Source: Pseudoalteromonas luteoviolacea H33-S (lineage in GTDB: Bacteria > Pseudomonadota > Gammaproteobacteria > Enterobacterales > Alteromonadaceae). Taken from it: a DNA stretch of 64,000 bases. The stretch lies in assembly GCF_001625695.1 (NCBI RefSeq), contig NZ_AUXY01000071.1:124001-188000 (forward strand), read 5' to 3'. Under the pieces are notes generated by a model that worked only from the letters and a program-made list of their open reading frames with translations, did no database searches and was not told the DNA's origin. Shown piece by piece: positions 16,341-25,557 of the stretch; the stretch's first letter is position 1; each line of letters opens with the position of its first letter. The position numbers were made by a program, and so were the translations under genes.

Positions 16341-17804
16341 ATGGCAATGTCGGCATTTCAATTAAGCAGTATAACCCTGTTATTTTTATCATTGAGTAGT
16401 TGCGGCGGTGGGAGCAGTGCGGATAATACATCAACACCAACTAATTCGACTGAAAACGCAGCACCACAATGCACCGCCAATTCGATTGATATACCACGAG
16501 GCAGCGATGCTGTTGCAGTCAGTGATTCATTGCAATGCAGCGATGCGGATGGCGATACACTGAGCTATGAGCCAAGTACAATTCAAAGTGATGGGGTTGA
16601 ATCCGGAGCGTATACTCAAACCATTACCATCTCCGATGGCCAAGGTGGGCAAACGCAAGTGGCGTTGTTATATCAAATCACAAACCAAGCACCGAGCTGC
16701 ATTCAAAGCAGCCTGCCGAAAGTGTCTTTATCTCAGTCAAGCTTGCTTGTCAGTAGTTATTTATCTTGCAGTGATAGTAACGGTGAAAGCCTGACTTTTA
16801 CACCGCAATCTATTGATACCTCTGAGCAAGCAGCAGGCGTATATACTCAGCAAATAAGCTATACCGACGGGGAACTCAGTGCCACGCTAGATTTCAAATA
16901 CACGCTCAGCGGTGATGTGCAAACAGAACTCACACGTTGTGAACTCATTCGCCAATCAGTGGCAATGTCTTCGGAAAGTGACGTTGTTGTAACCTGTGAT
17001 GATAGTTACGCCTATATCACCTCGGATACTTACCCAAGTCATGACTTGATGAACGGTATAAAGGCGACCAATGAACAGATCCCTGTCCCTGCGGTTGGTT
17101 ATGCCGCGCCAATTAAACTGGAGTCGCAACCTGCGGCTAGCCCCACAACAGTAGATGCTGCGCTCGGTGTGGCAATAAATGGGGTGCCCATTTATGACTA
17201 TTCTGCTGCGGGTGAGCTCGATTTGTTTAATTACGACTCAAGTGTCGATACGGTTGCCCTTGGGCAACTAGATAATTGCGGTGGCCATGCGGGTAGAGGA
17301 GATGATTACCACTATCACGCTGCACCTACGTGCATGATGGATGCGATGGAGACGCTCAACGACGATACCATTATCGGTTGGGGATATGATGGTTATCCGC
17401 TCTATGGTTTTAACAACCCAGATGGCAGCGCTATCTCGCAAGGAGATTTAGAGCTGTGTAATGGCATTGCTGATGACACGTTTGGCTATCGATATCATTT
17501 ATCGACTGCGCCACCTTATGTGTTTCAGTGCTTAGTGGGTGAAGTGGACACTCGTGATTTACCACGCGTTGCGCCATTGAGTGGTGGGGCAGATCGCGCC
17601 GATCTGAGACCGCCTGCGGGGGATGTTCAAAACTTGACGCACACTGTAGATGCCGATGGTAAGCGAAGCATGCGTTATGACTATCAAGGTGAGAATTATT
17701 ATGTCACTTACTCACCCAGTAAAGACAAAGAAAATTGTTATGAATTTGAAATGAAAGCGATTTCTAATAATGGTGCTATTCAAACTGGGACATACTGCCG
17801 ATGA
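16341..17804 (+). CDS. YHYH-domain lipoprotein with two Ig-like repeats
   Basis: A 487-aa exported lipoprotein. I choose the ATG at 16341, with AAGGG six to eight bases upstream; the signal peptide ends in LSSC, a lipobox, then a Gly/Ser linker. Two related beta-sandwich repeats follow (each starts with AP-x-C and includes a CSD segment). The C-terminal half is a YHYH domain with GGHAGRGDDYHYH, then IIGWGYDGYPLYGF. The domain is widespread in marine bacteria and its function is not established. The stop codon overlaps the next ATG (ATGA), so the downstream broken gene was once translated with it. Confidence 0.85.
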   Translation: MAMSAFQLSSITLLFLSLSSCGGGSSADNTSTPTNSTENAAPQCTANSIDIPRGSDAVAVSDSLQCSDADGDTLSYEPSTIQSDGVESGAYTQTITISDGQGGQTQVALLYQITNQAPSCIQSSLPKVSLSQSSLLVSSYLSCSDSNGESLTFTPQSIDTSEQAAGVYTQQISYTDGELSATLDFKYTLSGDVQTELTRCELIRQSVAMSSESDVVVTCDDSYAYITSDTYPSHDLMNGIKATNEQIPVPAVGYAAPIKLESQPAASPTTVDAALGVAINGVPIYDYSAAGELDLFNYDSSVDTVALGQLDNCGGHAGRGDDYHYHAAPTCMMDAMETLNDDTIIGWGYDGYPLYGFNNPDGSAISQGDLELCNGIADDTFGYRYHLSTAPPYVFQCLVGEVDTRDLPRVAPLSGGADRADLRPPAGDVQNLTHTVDADGKRSMRYDYQGENYYVTYSPSKDKENCYEFEMKAISNNGAIQTGTYCR

Positions 17805-18322
17805 ACCTTTTGAAGCACTTTTTATCTTTTACTATTTATACTGTGATGTTGTGCACAAGTGCCATAGCTCAAGCACATGCACTGAAATAAACCACCGCAA
17901 CGATAACGGTACGAAGCGGTCAAATCGATGTGTTCGTCAATACTGACTTTAGTCATTGGCTGAATTTATTACATAATAATGAGGCGTGGTTGCTTGGAGA
18001 TACAGAGTTGGTATTGCAAGCTGGGCAAACAGAGCAAGTAAAGCGTAAACAGCTAAAGGAACTTGTACTTACACATACAAAAGTACAGGCCAATGGTGCA
18101 TTACTGAGCTGTCAGCTGAATCAATTTCCAGCACAGCTTACTCAACTTCACAAAGGGCATCACAGCCGCGCTTATTTCAGACTTGGCTGCGTATCACCCC
18201 ATAAGCAATTAAGTGCAGTCTCTTTGGTACTGCCTAAGTCGCTTGGCCGAGTTTATACCAGTTTAGTGCAACCAAAACAGCAGCTGATTGGCACAGGGAA
18301 AAAAGCAGAATTTAAATTATAA
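17801..18322 (+). pseudogene. exported protein interrupted by an in-frame stop after the signal peptide
   Basis: An ATG overlapping the YHYH gene stop opens a 29-codon segment that reads as a signal peptide (hydrophobic core, ending AIAQAHALK), then TAA at 17888-17890. The same frame continues without another stop for about 143 codons to 18322, beginning TTATITVRSGQIDVFVNTD. One substitution, for instance CAA to TAA, explains this. The downstream part could only restart at a GTG near 17930 without a signal peptide. I do not recognise the family; the context suggests a periplasmic partner of the YHYH lipoprotein. Alternatives are a sequencing error or stop-codon readthrough. Confidence 0.7.
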
Positions 18323-19006
18323 GGTGTAAATTACGGGGGCGAATAGCGCTTTATTGCTTAGGCGGTTAGGTGTGTCGAGTTCGTCAGAAGAGTTTTATAT
18401 GTATATGAAATATGTGAATATTCATAAGAGTAAGCACATCTGTGGTGGCTTACTCTTTAAGAGAAAGCTACTGCTTAGACTTGTTTCTGTGAATATTTGC
18501 ATTGTTTTGCGTCGGACAGCTCAATTGCTTGTGCTCTAGGCGGAGTTCTACGAGAGTTCAAATTAACTCCTTTATAGATAAGTTATAATGCTTTAAGGCT
18601 TAACATTTTCATCATTAAATTACTTTATTAGTGCACTGGGTGCGTAGAGAGTGGCTTTCTTTGGTTGTTAGTTGTAACGATAAAGGGAGGTGGATGACGC
18701 TTCGCAGATGCATTCTCTGGTATAAGGCATATAACGCTAAATTTATTGAGAAAAGACACATATCTAAAAAAGCCTTACGTGCAAAGCCATTAAAGGTCAT
18801 TAGGAGCGAGAGTTATCTTGTACAAATGTTAAATAGCAAACGATTTTTCATGAACCTCCCCTGAGGTTATTTGGATTTGATATAAATGCTGACAATGGAT
18901 TGTTGGTTATTATCAGTAGGGATATCAATTTTGGTAAGCTTCATATGTATACTTTCATCTTTGAAGGTGCCTTAAAGGTGCACCTTCAGATGTAATTATT
19001 ATATTA
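18323..19006. other. intergenic region without a convincing gene
   Basis: About 680 bases. Short open frames occur on both strands but none shows a recognisable domain; the best, plus strand 18694-18864, has GGGAGG too close to its ATG. Two hairpins are present: one at 18426-18457, listed separately, and one of GAAGGTGC / GCACCTTC at 18963-18987 that may end the peptide operon on the minus strand. Confidence 0.5.
18426..18457. terminator. 10-bp hairpin
   Basis: Perfect inverted repeat AAGAGTAAGC / GCTTACTCTT with a 12-base loop about 100 bases after the broken gene. It is probably the terminator of the YHYH operon, though the T-tract is short. Confidence 0.5.
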
Positions 19007-19120
19007 TTACTTTCGTTTCAAGATTTCTTTTAGAATTGATGCGGGGCGGCCAGGTCCCTTAGGTGAACGAGAGTTTCCGGCGAAAATATTTTTACAGAGT
19101 TTTTTATTAAGCTCTTTCAT
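19007..19120 (-). CDS. GG-leader-type small peptide 1 (cationic core)
   Basis: A 37-aa frame preceded by AAAGGA about ten bases before the ATG. The N-terminal part is Lys-rich (MKELNKKLCKN). An Ala-Gly pair, in place of Gly-Gly, precedes NSRSPKGPGRP, and the last 11 residues (ASILKEILKRK) would form a cationic amphipathic helix. It shares the N-x-RSP segment with two further peptides just upstream on the same strand. Cut after the glycine, it would release a 22-aa basic peptide. No database family is recognised. Confidence 0.55.
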   Translation of the reverse strand: MKELNKKLCKNIFAGNSRSPKGPGRPASILKEILKRK

Positions 19121-19186
19121 CGATCTTAAATCCTTTCATTTATTTATAAACGTTTATTAATATATATTATTTTTATAGCCGAAATA

Positions 19187-19294
19187 TTAGCTACTTAATA
19201 ATTCTAATTGTTGCTTTCTTTCCGGTAAGTCAGGTGAACGAGGATTGACTCCTCCATAAATATACTTTAATGTGTTAATGTTTAGTTTTTTCAT
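19187..19294 (-). CDS. GG-leader-type small peptide 2
   Basis: A 35-aa frame with GAGGG nine bases before the ATG. The leader MKKLNINTLKYIYGG ends in a double glycine and is followed by VNPRSPDLPERKQQLELLSS. The RSPDLP segment is identical to that of peptide 3. Leader length and Gly-Gly fit export and processing by a C39 peptidase-type ABC transporter, but none is encoded in this window. Confidence 0.6.
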   Translation of the reverse strand: MKKLNINTLKYIYGGVNPRSPDLPERKQQLELLSS

Positions 19295-19574
19295 AGTTTA
19301 ATTCCCTCTATTTTGCTTTTAGTGCGTATAATAAAAAGAAGGCACAAAGCGAAGCCTGTATCTTTGTTATGGTTTAGTTATTAAATATGTTTTGATGTAT
19401 CAAATGCTTTATCAATGGTTTTTATTATAAAATCAAGTTGGTTTGTATTTTATTAAAGAGTCAAGAAATATTAAATATTTTATATTTCTTGATGGAAAAT
19501 AACTATTTTATATAAACTCGCTTAAAAATTTATAACTGGTTTTTATATACAAAGCCTCATTATTTAACCTAGAC

Positions 19575-19727
19575 CTAATTTTTTAATTGTGTGGTTGAAA
19601 AACTATTATCTATAGAGCTTACCTCAGTGTTTGAAGGAAAAGAAACAGTCTGTGTCTGAGGCAAATCTGGAGATCGAGAGTTACCTCCGATAACTTCTTT
19701 CGAGTGTTTTTTAGTTAAGATCTTCAT
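19575..19727 (-). CDS. GG-leader-type small peptide 3
   Basis: A 50-aa frame with AAGGATG seven bases upstream of the ATG. MKILTKKHSKEVIGG is the predicted leader, then NSRSPDLP and a Thr/Ser-rich tail (QTQTVSFPSNTEVSS and so on). It is the closest of the three peptides to the membrane protein and XRE regulator genes, which lie upstream in the same direction, so all five may be one transcription unit. Confidence 0.6.
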   Translation of the reverse strand: MKILTKKHSKEVIGGNSRSPDLPQTQTVSFPSNTEVSSIDNSFSTTQLKN

Positions 19728-19870
19728 TCTTTTGCATCCTTATTTGATAGTCATTTATTTAAATTCAAAACTTTTAGCTTTTATAATTTTCAAGCTAGTC
19801 ATGCAGTTTTAAAAGATGACTTTCTCAACTTTAAGCAACACGTTTTCCCTAAATGATTATGCCAACGTAA

Positions 19871-20404
19871 TTATGAATTAGCTTCTTCAGTTCCTAGTTC
19901 TCTTGATTCAGCTTTTCGTGCATAAGATAACAAACATGTGCACAATACCAGTTGAACACATAAAACAATATTGTCTCTAAAATGCAACTTAAAGTAAGCA
20001 TTACTAATATAGGAATACTTATAAGCCATTACTTCACACCAAGTGACTAAATTAACAAGTATAGCTAATATAAATACGAGAGCAATCATACATTCTTGAG
20101 AGGAAAGTATTTGCTTATCATGCACTTGCTTGTAAAAGTCTATGTTGGTTTTTTCATAGATATATAATGCTAAATTCCTACGATAAACTATTGGTAACAT
20201 AAATACAACATTTACGCCCGCTTGAAAAAGATAGTAATGAGTGTTCCATTGTGAGCTTATAGGGTAAGAAGCTAGATTAAATATTATTACTACGGCATAT
20301 GAAATTATAAACCATCGTGCTGAAGCTGATTTCCAACTAAGTAGGAGACCTAGGGCTACAAAAGCTAATTGTCCATGATCTACCAGTGAATAAATTTCAT
20401 ACAT
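19871..20404 (-). CDS. multi-pass membrane protein of the peptide operon
   Basis: A 177-aa integral membrane protein with about five hydrophobic helices (near residues 12-24, 30-48, 60-74, 105-125 and 147-163) and a charged C-terminus. It begins eight bases after the stop of the XRE regulator, so the two are co-transcribed. No family is recognised. Given three GG-type peptides just downstream, an immunity, sensing or export role is possible, but that is inference from position only. Confidence 0.6.
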   Translation of the reverse strand: MYEIYSLVDHGQLAFVALGLLLSWKSASARWFIISYAVVIIFNLASYPISSQWNTHYYLFQAGVNVVFMLPIVYRRNLALYIYEKTNIDFYKQVHDKQILSSQECMIALVFILAILVNLVTWCEVMAYKYSYISNAYFKLHFRDNIVLCVQLVLCTCLLSYARKAESRELGTEEANS

Positions 20405-20412
20405 GATTTTGG

Positions 20413-20691
20413 TTACTCCTTTTCTTGTTGTCTACTAGTAACTGTTGAAGATTTAAATTCGAATACTCCACTCAAATCCTTACCAAATATGAGAAATAGC
20501 TCAAACAGTTGAGTGCATGTCATATCAGTTTTGCCAGACTCATAGTTACTAATTGATGCTTGGTCTACACCGAGCTTTTTCCCTAATTGTTCTTGTGTCC
20601 ATTTTCTTTCTTTGCGCAGCTGCCGCATTGAGCGTTGGACATACGCTCTAAAGTTTTCTGTCTTGATCCTTCTTGTGCTACTCACCACCAC
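20413..20691 (-). CDS. XRE-family helix-turn-helix regulator
   Basis: A 92-aa DNA-binding protein. The HTH is clear at about residues 28-60: WTQEQLGKKLGVDQASISNYESGKT. The start is GTG, one of three consecutive GTG codons, with GGAGGAGG nine bases upstream, an unusually strong ribosome-binding site. There is no extra sensor domain, only a short C-terminal extension after LFLIFGKDLSGVFEF. It likely controls its own operon, including the membrane protein and possibly the three small peptides. Confidence 0.85.
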   Translation of the reverse strand: MVVSSTRRIKTENFRAYVQRSMRQLRKERKWTQEQLGKKLGVDQASISNYESGKTDMTCTQLFELFLIFGKDLSGVFEFKSSTVTSRQQEKE

Positions 20692-21236
20692 ACCCTTGTA
20701 CCTCCTCCTTAATCGATTGTCGTAAATTATCAGCTGATACTCTTATTTGCAACCAAAACTTAACAAAAGCCCTTTTAAATTAGCACTTTATAAAAGTATT
20801 TATAAAAAATTTAGGGGGGTAAGTATCAATAGTGAAGTAAATATGCTCTATTTTTGAGTAAAGAATTCCACACATCACAGCTGAATGAGATGTTGAGAAA
20901 TGAGGGTATTGCATAATGTAATTCTATGAATTAGTAAATCGTTATTCGCTAAGTACGAGCCACATATCTTTATTAATAAGGTCAGCAAAGGAGTGCCTTC
21001 GCTATTAGTGTAGGTTAACTTTATTTTTGTTTACACTCGTTTGCATTTAAATCGAATCGTTTAAATTGGTAGTTTTGAATTTATATCTATGATTATCAAT
21101 AAAAATATAAGATATTCAAAGTTAAAGCTCTTCTCATAATAAAGGTTTCTATTGTGAATTATGCAACTGTATGGTTGTTTATTACGTTAATTGGATGGTT
21201 GTCATTCAAAGTAATAAATATGGGAGAGCTGTGCAG
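20692..21236. other. divergent promoter region
   Basis: About 545 AT-rich bases between the XRE regulator and the plus-strand membrane protein. It must hold promoters for both. I see no further gene and no clear operator. Confidence 0.5.
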
Positions 21237-21659
21237 ATGCTAAATGATGAGATTAAGATAGATACACCAGGTTGGTTTAAAGTTTTGCATTTGAGTGCAC
21301 TGTGCATTATCTCTATTTTACTCGCCACCGCTTTGTATATGGGGAACTTGAGTGATCTTAAGCTTACCTTTACTGAAGCACTTAAGGCACTTTTTTACTC
21401 GTATCTCGTATTTACTGTGTTTATGAACATAAAATGCTTAAAGTACTACAACGCACATTTTGTTATAAAAAATAATAAAATTAGTTTTTATAACAAAGGA
21501 GTGGTTACCCAGTATGGTCCGCAGGAACTGGAGTTTGAACAGAACGTGATGTCCGGTGTGTATAAGGTACAAACAGCAAAAGGGCAGGTGCTGTCTATCA
21601 TGCATAGTTGGTTACCAGGTAGTCAGATATTGGTGTCAGCGATTGGGCAAAGTCGATAA
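21237..21659 (+). CDS. small two-helix membrane protein, unknown
   Basis: 140 aa from the ATG at 21237, which has GGGAGAG about nine bases upstream; the frame is open from 21171 but the extension looks non-coding. Two hydrophobic helices lie at about residues 16-36 and 46-64, followed by a beta-rich cytoplasmic part (NNKISFYNKGVVTQYGPQEL). This is PH-like in layout but I do not recognise a family. It converges on the LytTR regulator gene. Confidence 0.6.
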   Translation: MLNDEIKIDTPGWFKVLHLSALCIISILLATALYMGNLSDLKLTFTEALKALFYSYLVFTVFMNIKCLKYYNAHFVIKNNKISFYNKGVVTQYGPQELEFEQNVMSGVYKVQTAKGQVLSIMHSWLPGSQILVSAIGQSR

Positions 21660-21681
21660 ACCTCGTTTTTAATTTAACTTG

Positions 21682-22422
21682 TCAGTCATGGTGTGCGATA
21701 CGGGCTTTTAATGTGCTGACAAAACCCCGTGAAACCGGAATGTCTTCATCTGTGCCTGCAAGTCGAACGAAATGTTTGCGCGCTTGATATTTAAGTTCTA
21801 CGAGCCGTGTGGCATTGATGATGTAACTTCGGTGTAGTCGATAAAATTGCGAGTCTGGTAGTTTTGCCTCAAACCCATCTAGGGTTTTTTCTGAGATGAT
21901 GGTCTCTGTGTTGTGTATGTGTTTACCCGATTGAGTTAAATGCACTCGACGATAGCGGCCAATGCTTTCAATATAATTGATATGGTTAAATTCAATGATT
22001 TTTTGCTCAGCATGATCGCTGAGGATAAGGCGTTCTGTGGATATATGTGCCTGATAGTGTGCATGTTGATTAAGCATTTTATTGATACTTCTTATGATGA
22101 GCTCAGGCCTTGCAGGTTTGACTAAATAGTCAATGGCCTTGGTATCAAAGGCTTTAAGGGCATAGTGTTCGTATGCGGTCATAAAAATCAGCTGATAGTT
22201 TATTTCTTGGGTCGCTTTGGCAACATCAAAGCCATTTAATTCAGGCATTTCAATATCCAGAAAGACGATATCAGGGCGTTTAATCATGATTTGCGCTATG
22301 GCCGATTTACCATCTGAGGCTTCGCCAATAATTGTGAGGTCATCAAAACCCTCTATCACATCCTTTAAATTTTGTCTTGCAGCGGGCTCGTCGTCGACAA
22401 GGATCACGGTTTTTGTATTCAT
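21682..22422 (-). CDS. LytTR-family response regulator
   Basis: A 246-aa cytoplasmic regulator. The receiver domain covers residues 1-120, with the acidic pair DDE near residue 10 and the phospho-acceptor Asp in VFLDIEMPE. The C-terminal LytTR DNA-binding domain covers about 140-243 (YIESIGRYRRVHL, FYRLHRSYIIN). It lies six bases downstream of the LytS-type kinase gene and is its partner. Targets are unknown; LytTR regulators often control envelope or extracellular functions. Confidence 0.9.
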   Translation of the reverse strand: MNTKTVILVDDEPAARQNLKDVIEGFDDLTIIGEASDGKSAIAQIMIKRPDIVFLDIEMPELNGFDVAKATQEINYQLIFMTAYEHYALKAFDTKAIDYLVKPARPELIIRSINKMLNQHAHYQAHISTERLILSDHAEQKIIEFNHINYIESIGRYRRVHLTQSGKHIHNTETIISEKTLDGFEAKLPDSQFYRLHRSYIINATRLVELKYQARKHFVRLAGTDEDIPVSRGFVSTLKARIAHHD

Positions 22423-22428
22423 AGTTGC

Positions 22429-23469
22429 TCAATGTAATGCTGGTATTTGAATAAACGCACTGGTGCCTTCATGACTGGATTGTAACGCAAATGTGGCTTG
22501 GCCTTGATAGTGTAATTTGAGGGTTTCAGTTGTGATGCGCAGCCCTTCACCTTGTGCAACTTGGCTGTCATCAAATTGAGCGCCGGTATCTTGCACTTCA
22601 ATCTGTAGGTTTGAGTGCTTTTTTTCAATAATGATACTGATGTGGCCCGCCTTAGCGTAGGGCGCAATGCCATATTTCACCGCGTTTTCGACAATCGGCA
22701 ACAAAAGTAAAGAGGGGACAAGCAGTTGTTCCAACTCGTTGTGGCAATCAATATCAAAGGTAAGCCTATCGGCAAAGCGTTTTTGCTGCAAAGCTAGATA
22801 CAACTCAGCCAGTTTTAGCTCTTGTTCAAGGGGAATAAATTGCTGTTTGGCCTGCTGCATGGCTTCTCGCAATAGATCACTCAAATCGTAAATTAGCGCT
22901 TTGGCTTTTTGTGGGTGATGTGTTACTTCGCTGGCAATGAGGTTCAGAGTATTAAACAAAAAATGCGGGTTAGATTGCATTTTCAGTATCTGTAGTTCTG
23001 CTTTTTGTGTCTGTAGCTGAGACTGAAAGTGATAAGTTTGCTGTTTAAACATGAGCATCACCGCAATGTAAACCAAGGTTTCAAGTAACATAATGACAAT
23101 AGGTAAAAAAGTCACTTGAGGGGCAGCAGCGCTGTTGATGGGCAAGTTCACAATAGGGCCAATCAGCGCATAGAATACAATGATGAAAAACGGTCTAAAT
23201 AGCCAAACATTATGGCGCAGATTTACAGTAAACAGCCGCGCTAAAACAGGTTCTAAGATATTAAATAAAAGATAACCTGCGCAAAACCCGCTCCAAACCT
23301 TGAATGTGGCCTGTGCAAATAAGTGCGGTGTGAAGGCATCAAGGGCAAGTAGTACACACGACAGCAGCAAGATATTGAACCAAGGCCAAATGAGTAAAAA
23401 TATCCAAGCTTGTGTTTTTCTTTTGTTATACAGCCCAATTTGGCTCGGTGGCATATCGAATTTATTCAC
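22429..23469 (-). CDS. LytS-type sensor histidine kinase
   Basis: A 346-aa membrane kinase. Four hydrophobic segments occupy about residues 20-140. A short coiled region then leads into the His_kinase dimerisation motif (QSNPHFLFNTLN, phospho-acceptor His in NPHFLFN) and the HATPase domain (PIVENAVKYGI, then EGLRITTETL). No periplasmic sensor domain is seen, so the signal may be sensed within the membrane. It forms an operon with the LytTR regulator directly downstream and is divergent from the dehalogenase-like gene. Confidence 0.9.
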   Translation of the reverse strand: MNKFDMPPSQIGLYNKRKTQAWIFLLIWPWFNILLLSCVLLALDAFTPHLFAQATFKVWSGFCAGYLLFNILEPVLARLFTVNLRHNVWLFRPFFIIVFYALIGPIVNLPINSAAAPQVTFLPIVIMLLETLVYIAVMLMFKQQTYHFQSQLQTQKAELQILKMQSNPHFLFNTLNLIASEVTHHPQKAKALIYDLSDLLREAMQQAKQQFIPLEQELKLAELYLALQQKRFADRLTFDIDCHNELEQLLVPSLLLLPIVENAVKYGIAPYAKAGHISIIIEKKHSNLQIEVQDTGAQFDDSQVAQGEGLRITTETLKLHYQGQATFALQSSHEGTSAFIQIPALH

Positions 23470-23662
23470 TTAGTATTCCAGCAGTTCTCGATATATTTGC
23501 ATGGTACAAGCAAACTCGTTTTGATGATATGCCGCGAAAACACCATTGATACAGACTTTTACACCATCTGCACACAACTGGCTACGCGACAGCTTTTTAC
23601 GGTGATATTCCTATGCCTAACACGACAAGCAATTGTCTGCAAAGGCATAAGGAAAAACAAAC

Positions 23663-25510
23663 ATGATTTATAGCATTCGAGAAAAACAGTTTAAGTTGAA
23701 ACACTCTGCGGCGGCTTTGCAAAAAGTATTTGGGGTGTGCTTGTTAAGTGGCTTATTAGTGGCATGCAGTGATAACGATGATGAAGTTATCACAATTGAA
23801 GAAACCGCCGCTCAAACACCCGTTGAGACGAGACCTGTCACAGGCCCATTAAGTGAAGCGTGTTTAGAGGCAGAGATTAATACGTTGACTACAGCCAAAG
23901 GCGTGGAGTTTATTAGAACACCAGATACCTGTTTTGATGGCTTACCCGACTATGACTTTTCAGCTAACTATATAGAGCTAGAAGGACTGAGACTACATTA
24001 TGTTGACGAGGGGCCAAAAGATGGGGAAGTTGTACTGATGCTTCATGGTCAGCCGAGTTGGTCATATCTATATCGTAAAATGATCCCTATCTTAGCGGAT
24101 GCAGGTTATCGAGTGATTGCTTTAGATAATATGGGGATGGGTAAGTCGGACAAACCATTAAATACGGCAGTACATCGATATGAGCATCATGTGACTTGGA
24201 CTAAGGCATTTATAGATCAGTTACAGCTCACAGATATCAATTTGTTTGTCCAAGACTGGGGCAGCCTTATCGGGCTGAGAATAGCGGGTAATATGTCTGA
24301 GCGCTTTGCCAGAATTGTGGTCGCAAATGGCGATATGCCAATTATCCCAACAGGCAGTAACCCTTATCAGTTGCCCAGCTTTGAGATTGATGAATCAATC
24401 ACTGCAGATGCCAGTACGTTTTTTGATTCTCGCTCGCGAGATCGTGTTGAAGGGTTTCAGCAGTGGATCAATTATGCAGCCAGTGTACCTGAGTTATTGG
24501 CGGGTGATGTGGTTCAAAAGCTCTCAGCAATTGAGTTAAGCGATGCTGAAGTCACAGCGTACAACGCGCCGTATCCAAATGTGCAATACAAAGCGGCAAT
24601 TCGCGCATTTCCGTCCATGCTATCAGGTATTGAGATGCAAACGTTACCTGCGTGGCAAACATTAGGCGCTTATCATAATCCATTTATGTTTAACGCTGGT
24701 GAATACGATACGGGGCTTGGGAGCGAATCTAACCAACAAAAATGGGTTAACCATGTTCCGGGGGCTGCTGGCGCTGACCATCGCCGTTTTCCTGCAGGGC
24801 ATTTTATTCAGGATGATGTGGGGGAAGACTTGGCGCTGCATTTTTTAGCGTTTATGCAATCGACCAAAGTGCAAGAGCCGCTTGTCACAGGTGGGCCAAG
24901 CTACAATATGCGCTACTGTGAAATTTTATTGCCTTATCAGCAAAACGGCAAAGTCGTTGCGCAAGTGTGGGGCACCCCAGGGGTTGATATGTGCCGTCAA
25001 GCACAGTGGGATGCCATTGATTTTGATGAAGTTGCACTGCAATACGATGCGCTGAGTGCAATACCAAATGGTCCGCGTTTTTTTGTGGTGGACGAAAGCC
25101 GAGGTGGTGACACAATTACACTGGATGCAGATACTGAATTTCGTCAATTTGGCGACATCAAAATGCGCCTGCTAACCACCGCTGATATAAGCGCTGCAGG
25201 TGGTGAGCAAGCGCAATATGTTGCTGGTAAGGTAGCTAGAAGTAATACTTGGCATTTTTATCAAGGTAGACGGGTATATGAAATTACCGATAACACTGGG
25301 CAAGTTTATGTAATGCAATCGTTCAGCCGCATTTTGGATGCGTCATTGCAAATGGATGATTTAACGAATTTAGGAGAGCGACTAAACTTGCCTGAAGGCT
25401 GGCACTATTCAAGTCGTATACTGACTGAACCACTGAACGTCACGGCTGTTAACGGTGTAGCGTATGTACTGCAAGATGAGCTGGGTAATAGTTACCAGCT
25501 GGTACAGTAA
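23663..25510 (+). CDS. haloalkane-dehalogenase-like alpha/beta hydrolase lipoprotein with extra C-terminal domain
   Basis: A 615-aa lipoprotein (signal peptide ending LLVAC, lipid Cys35). Residues about 100-400 are an alpha/beta hydrolase of the haloalkane dehalogenase type: oxyanion motif HGQPSWSYLYR, VIALDNMGMGKSDKP, nucleophile Asp198 in VQDWGSLIGL with the halide-binding Trp199 beside it, and catalytic His in AGHFIQDD. About 210 further residues (from about 405) form a separate domain of unknown function with MRYCEILLPYQ and a long beta-rich part. Known dehalogenases are about 300 aa and cytoplasmic or periplasmic, so a lipid-anchored two-domain form is unusual. AAGGAAAAA precedes the ATG. 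Confidence 0.8.
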   Translation: MIYSIREKQFKLKHSAAALQKVFGVCLLSGLLVACSDNDDEVITIEETAAQTPVETRPVTGPLSEACLEAEINTLTTAKGVEFIRTPDTCFDGLPDYDFSANYIELEGLRLHYVDEGPKDGEVVLMLHGQPSWSYLYRKMIPILADAGYRVIALDNMGMGKSDKPLNTAVHRYEHHVTWTKAFIDQLQLTDINLFVQDWGSLIGLRIAGNMSERFARIVVANGDMPIIPTGSNPYQLPSFEIDESITADASTFFDSRSRDRVEGFQQWINYAASVPELLAGDVVQKLSAIELSDAEVTAYNAPYPNVQYKAAIRAFPSMLSGIEMQTLPAWQTLGAYHNPFMFNAGEYDTGLGSESNQQKWVNHVPGAAGADHRRFPAGHFIQDDVGEDLALHFLAFMQSTKVQEPLVTGGPSYNMRYCEILLPYQQNGKVVAQVWGTPGVDMCRQAQWDAIDFDEVALQYDALSAIPNGPRFFVVDESRGGDTITLDADTEFRQFGDIKMRLLTTADISAAGGEQAQYVAGKVARSNTWHFYQGRRVYEITDNTGQVYVMQSFSRILDASLQMDDLTNLGERLNLPEGWHYSSRILTEPLNVTAVNGVAYVLQDELGNSYQLVQ

Positions 25511-25521
25511 TAGCCCTAGTT

Positions 25522-25541
25522 ACCTCGCCACTGCGCGAGGT
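25522..25541. terminator. hairpin between convergent genes
   Basis: A 7-bp stem (ACCTCGC / GCGAGGT) just after the dehalogenase-like gene. There is no good T-tract, so termination strength is uncertain. Confidence 0.45.
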
Positions 25542-25557
25542 GACGAATATGAGTCGA

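Noticed and set aside
17930..18322. Independent gene starting at GTG 17930
   Set aside because: The frame is continuous with the signal peptide at 17801 apart from one stop, and there is no ribosome-binding site before this GTG, so it is better seen as the second part of a broken gene.
18615..18864. Overlapping 60-78 residue frames on both strands between the broken gene and the peptide operon
   Set aside because: No domain, no convincing ribosome-binding site at normal spacing, and both strands are equally open by chance.
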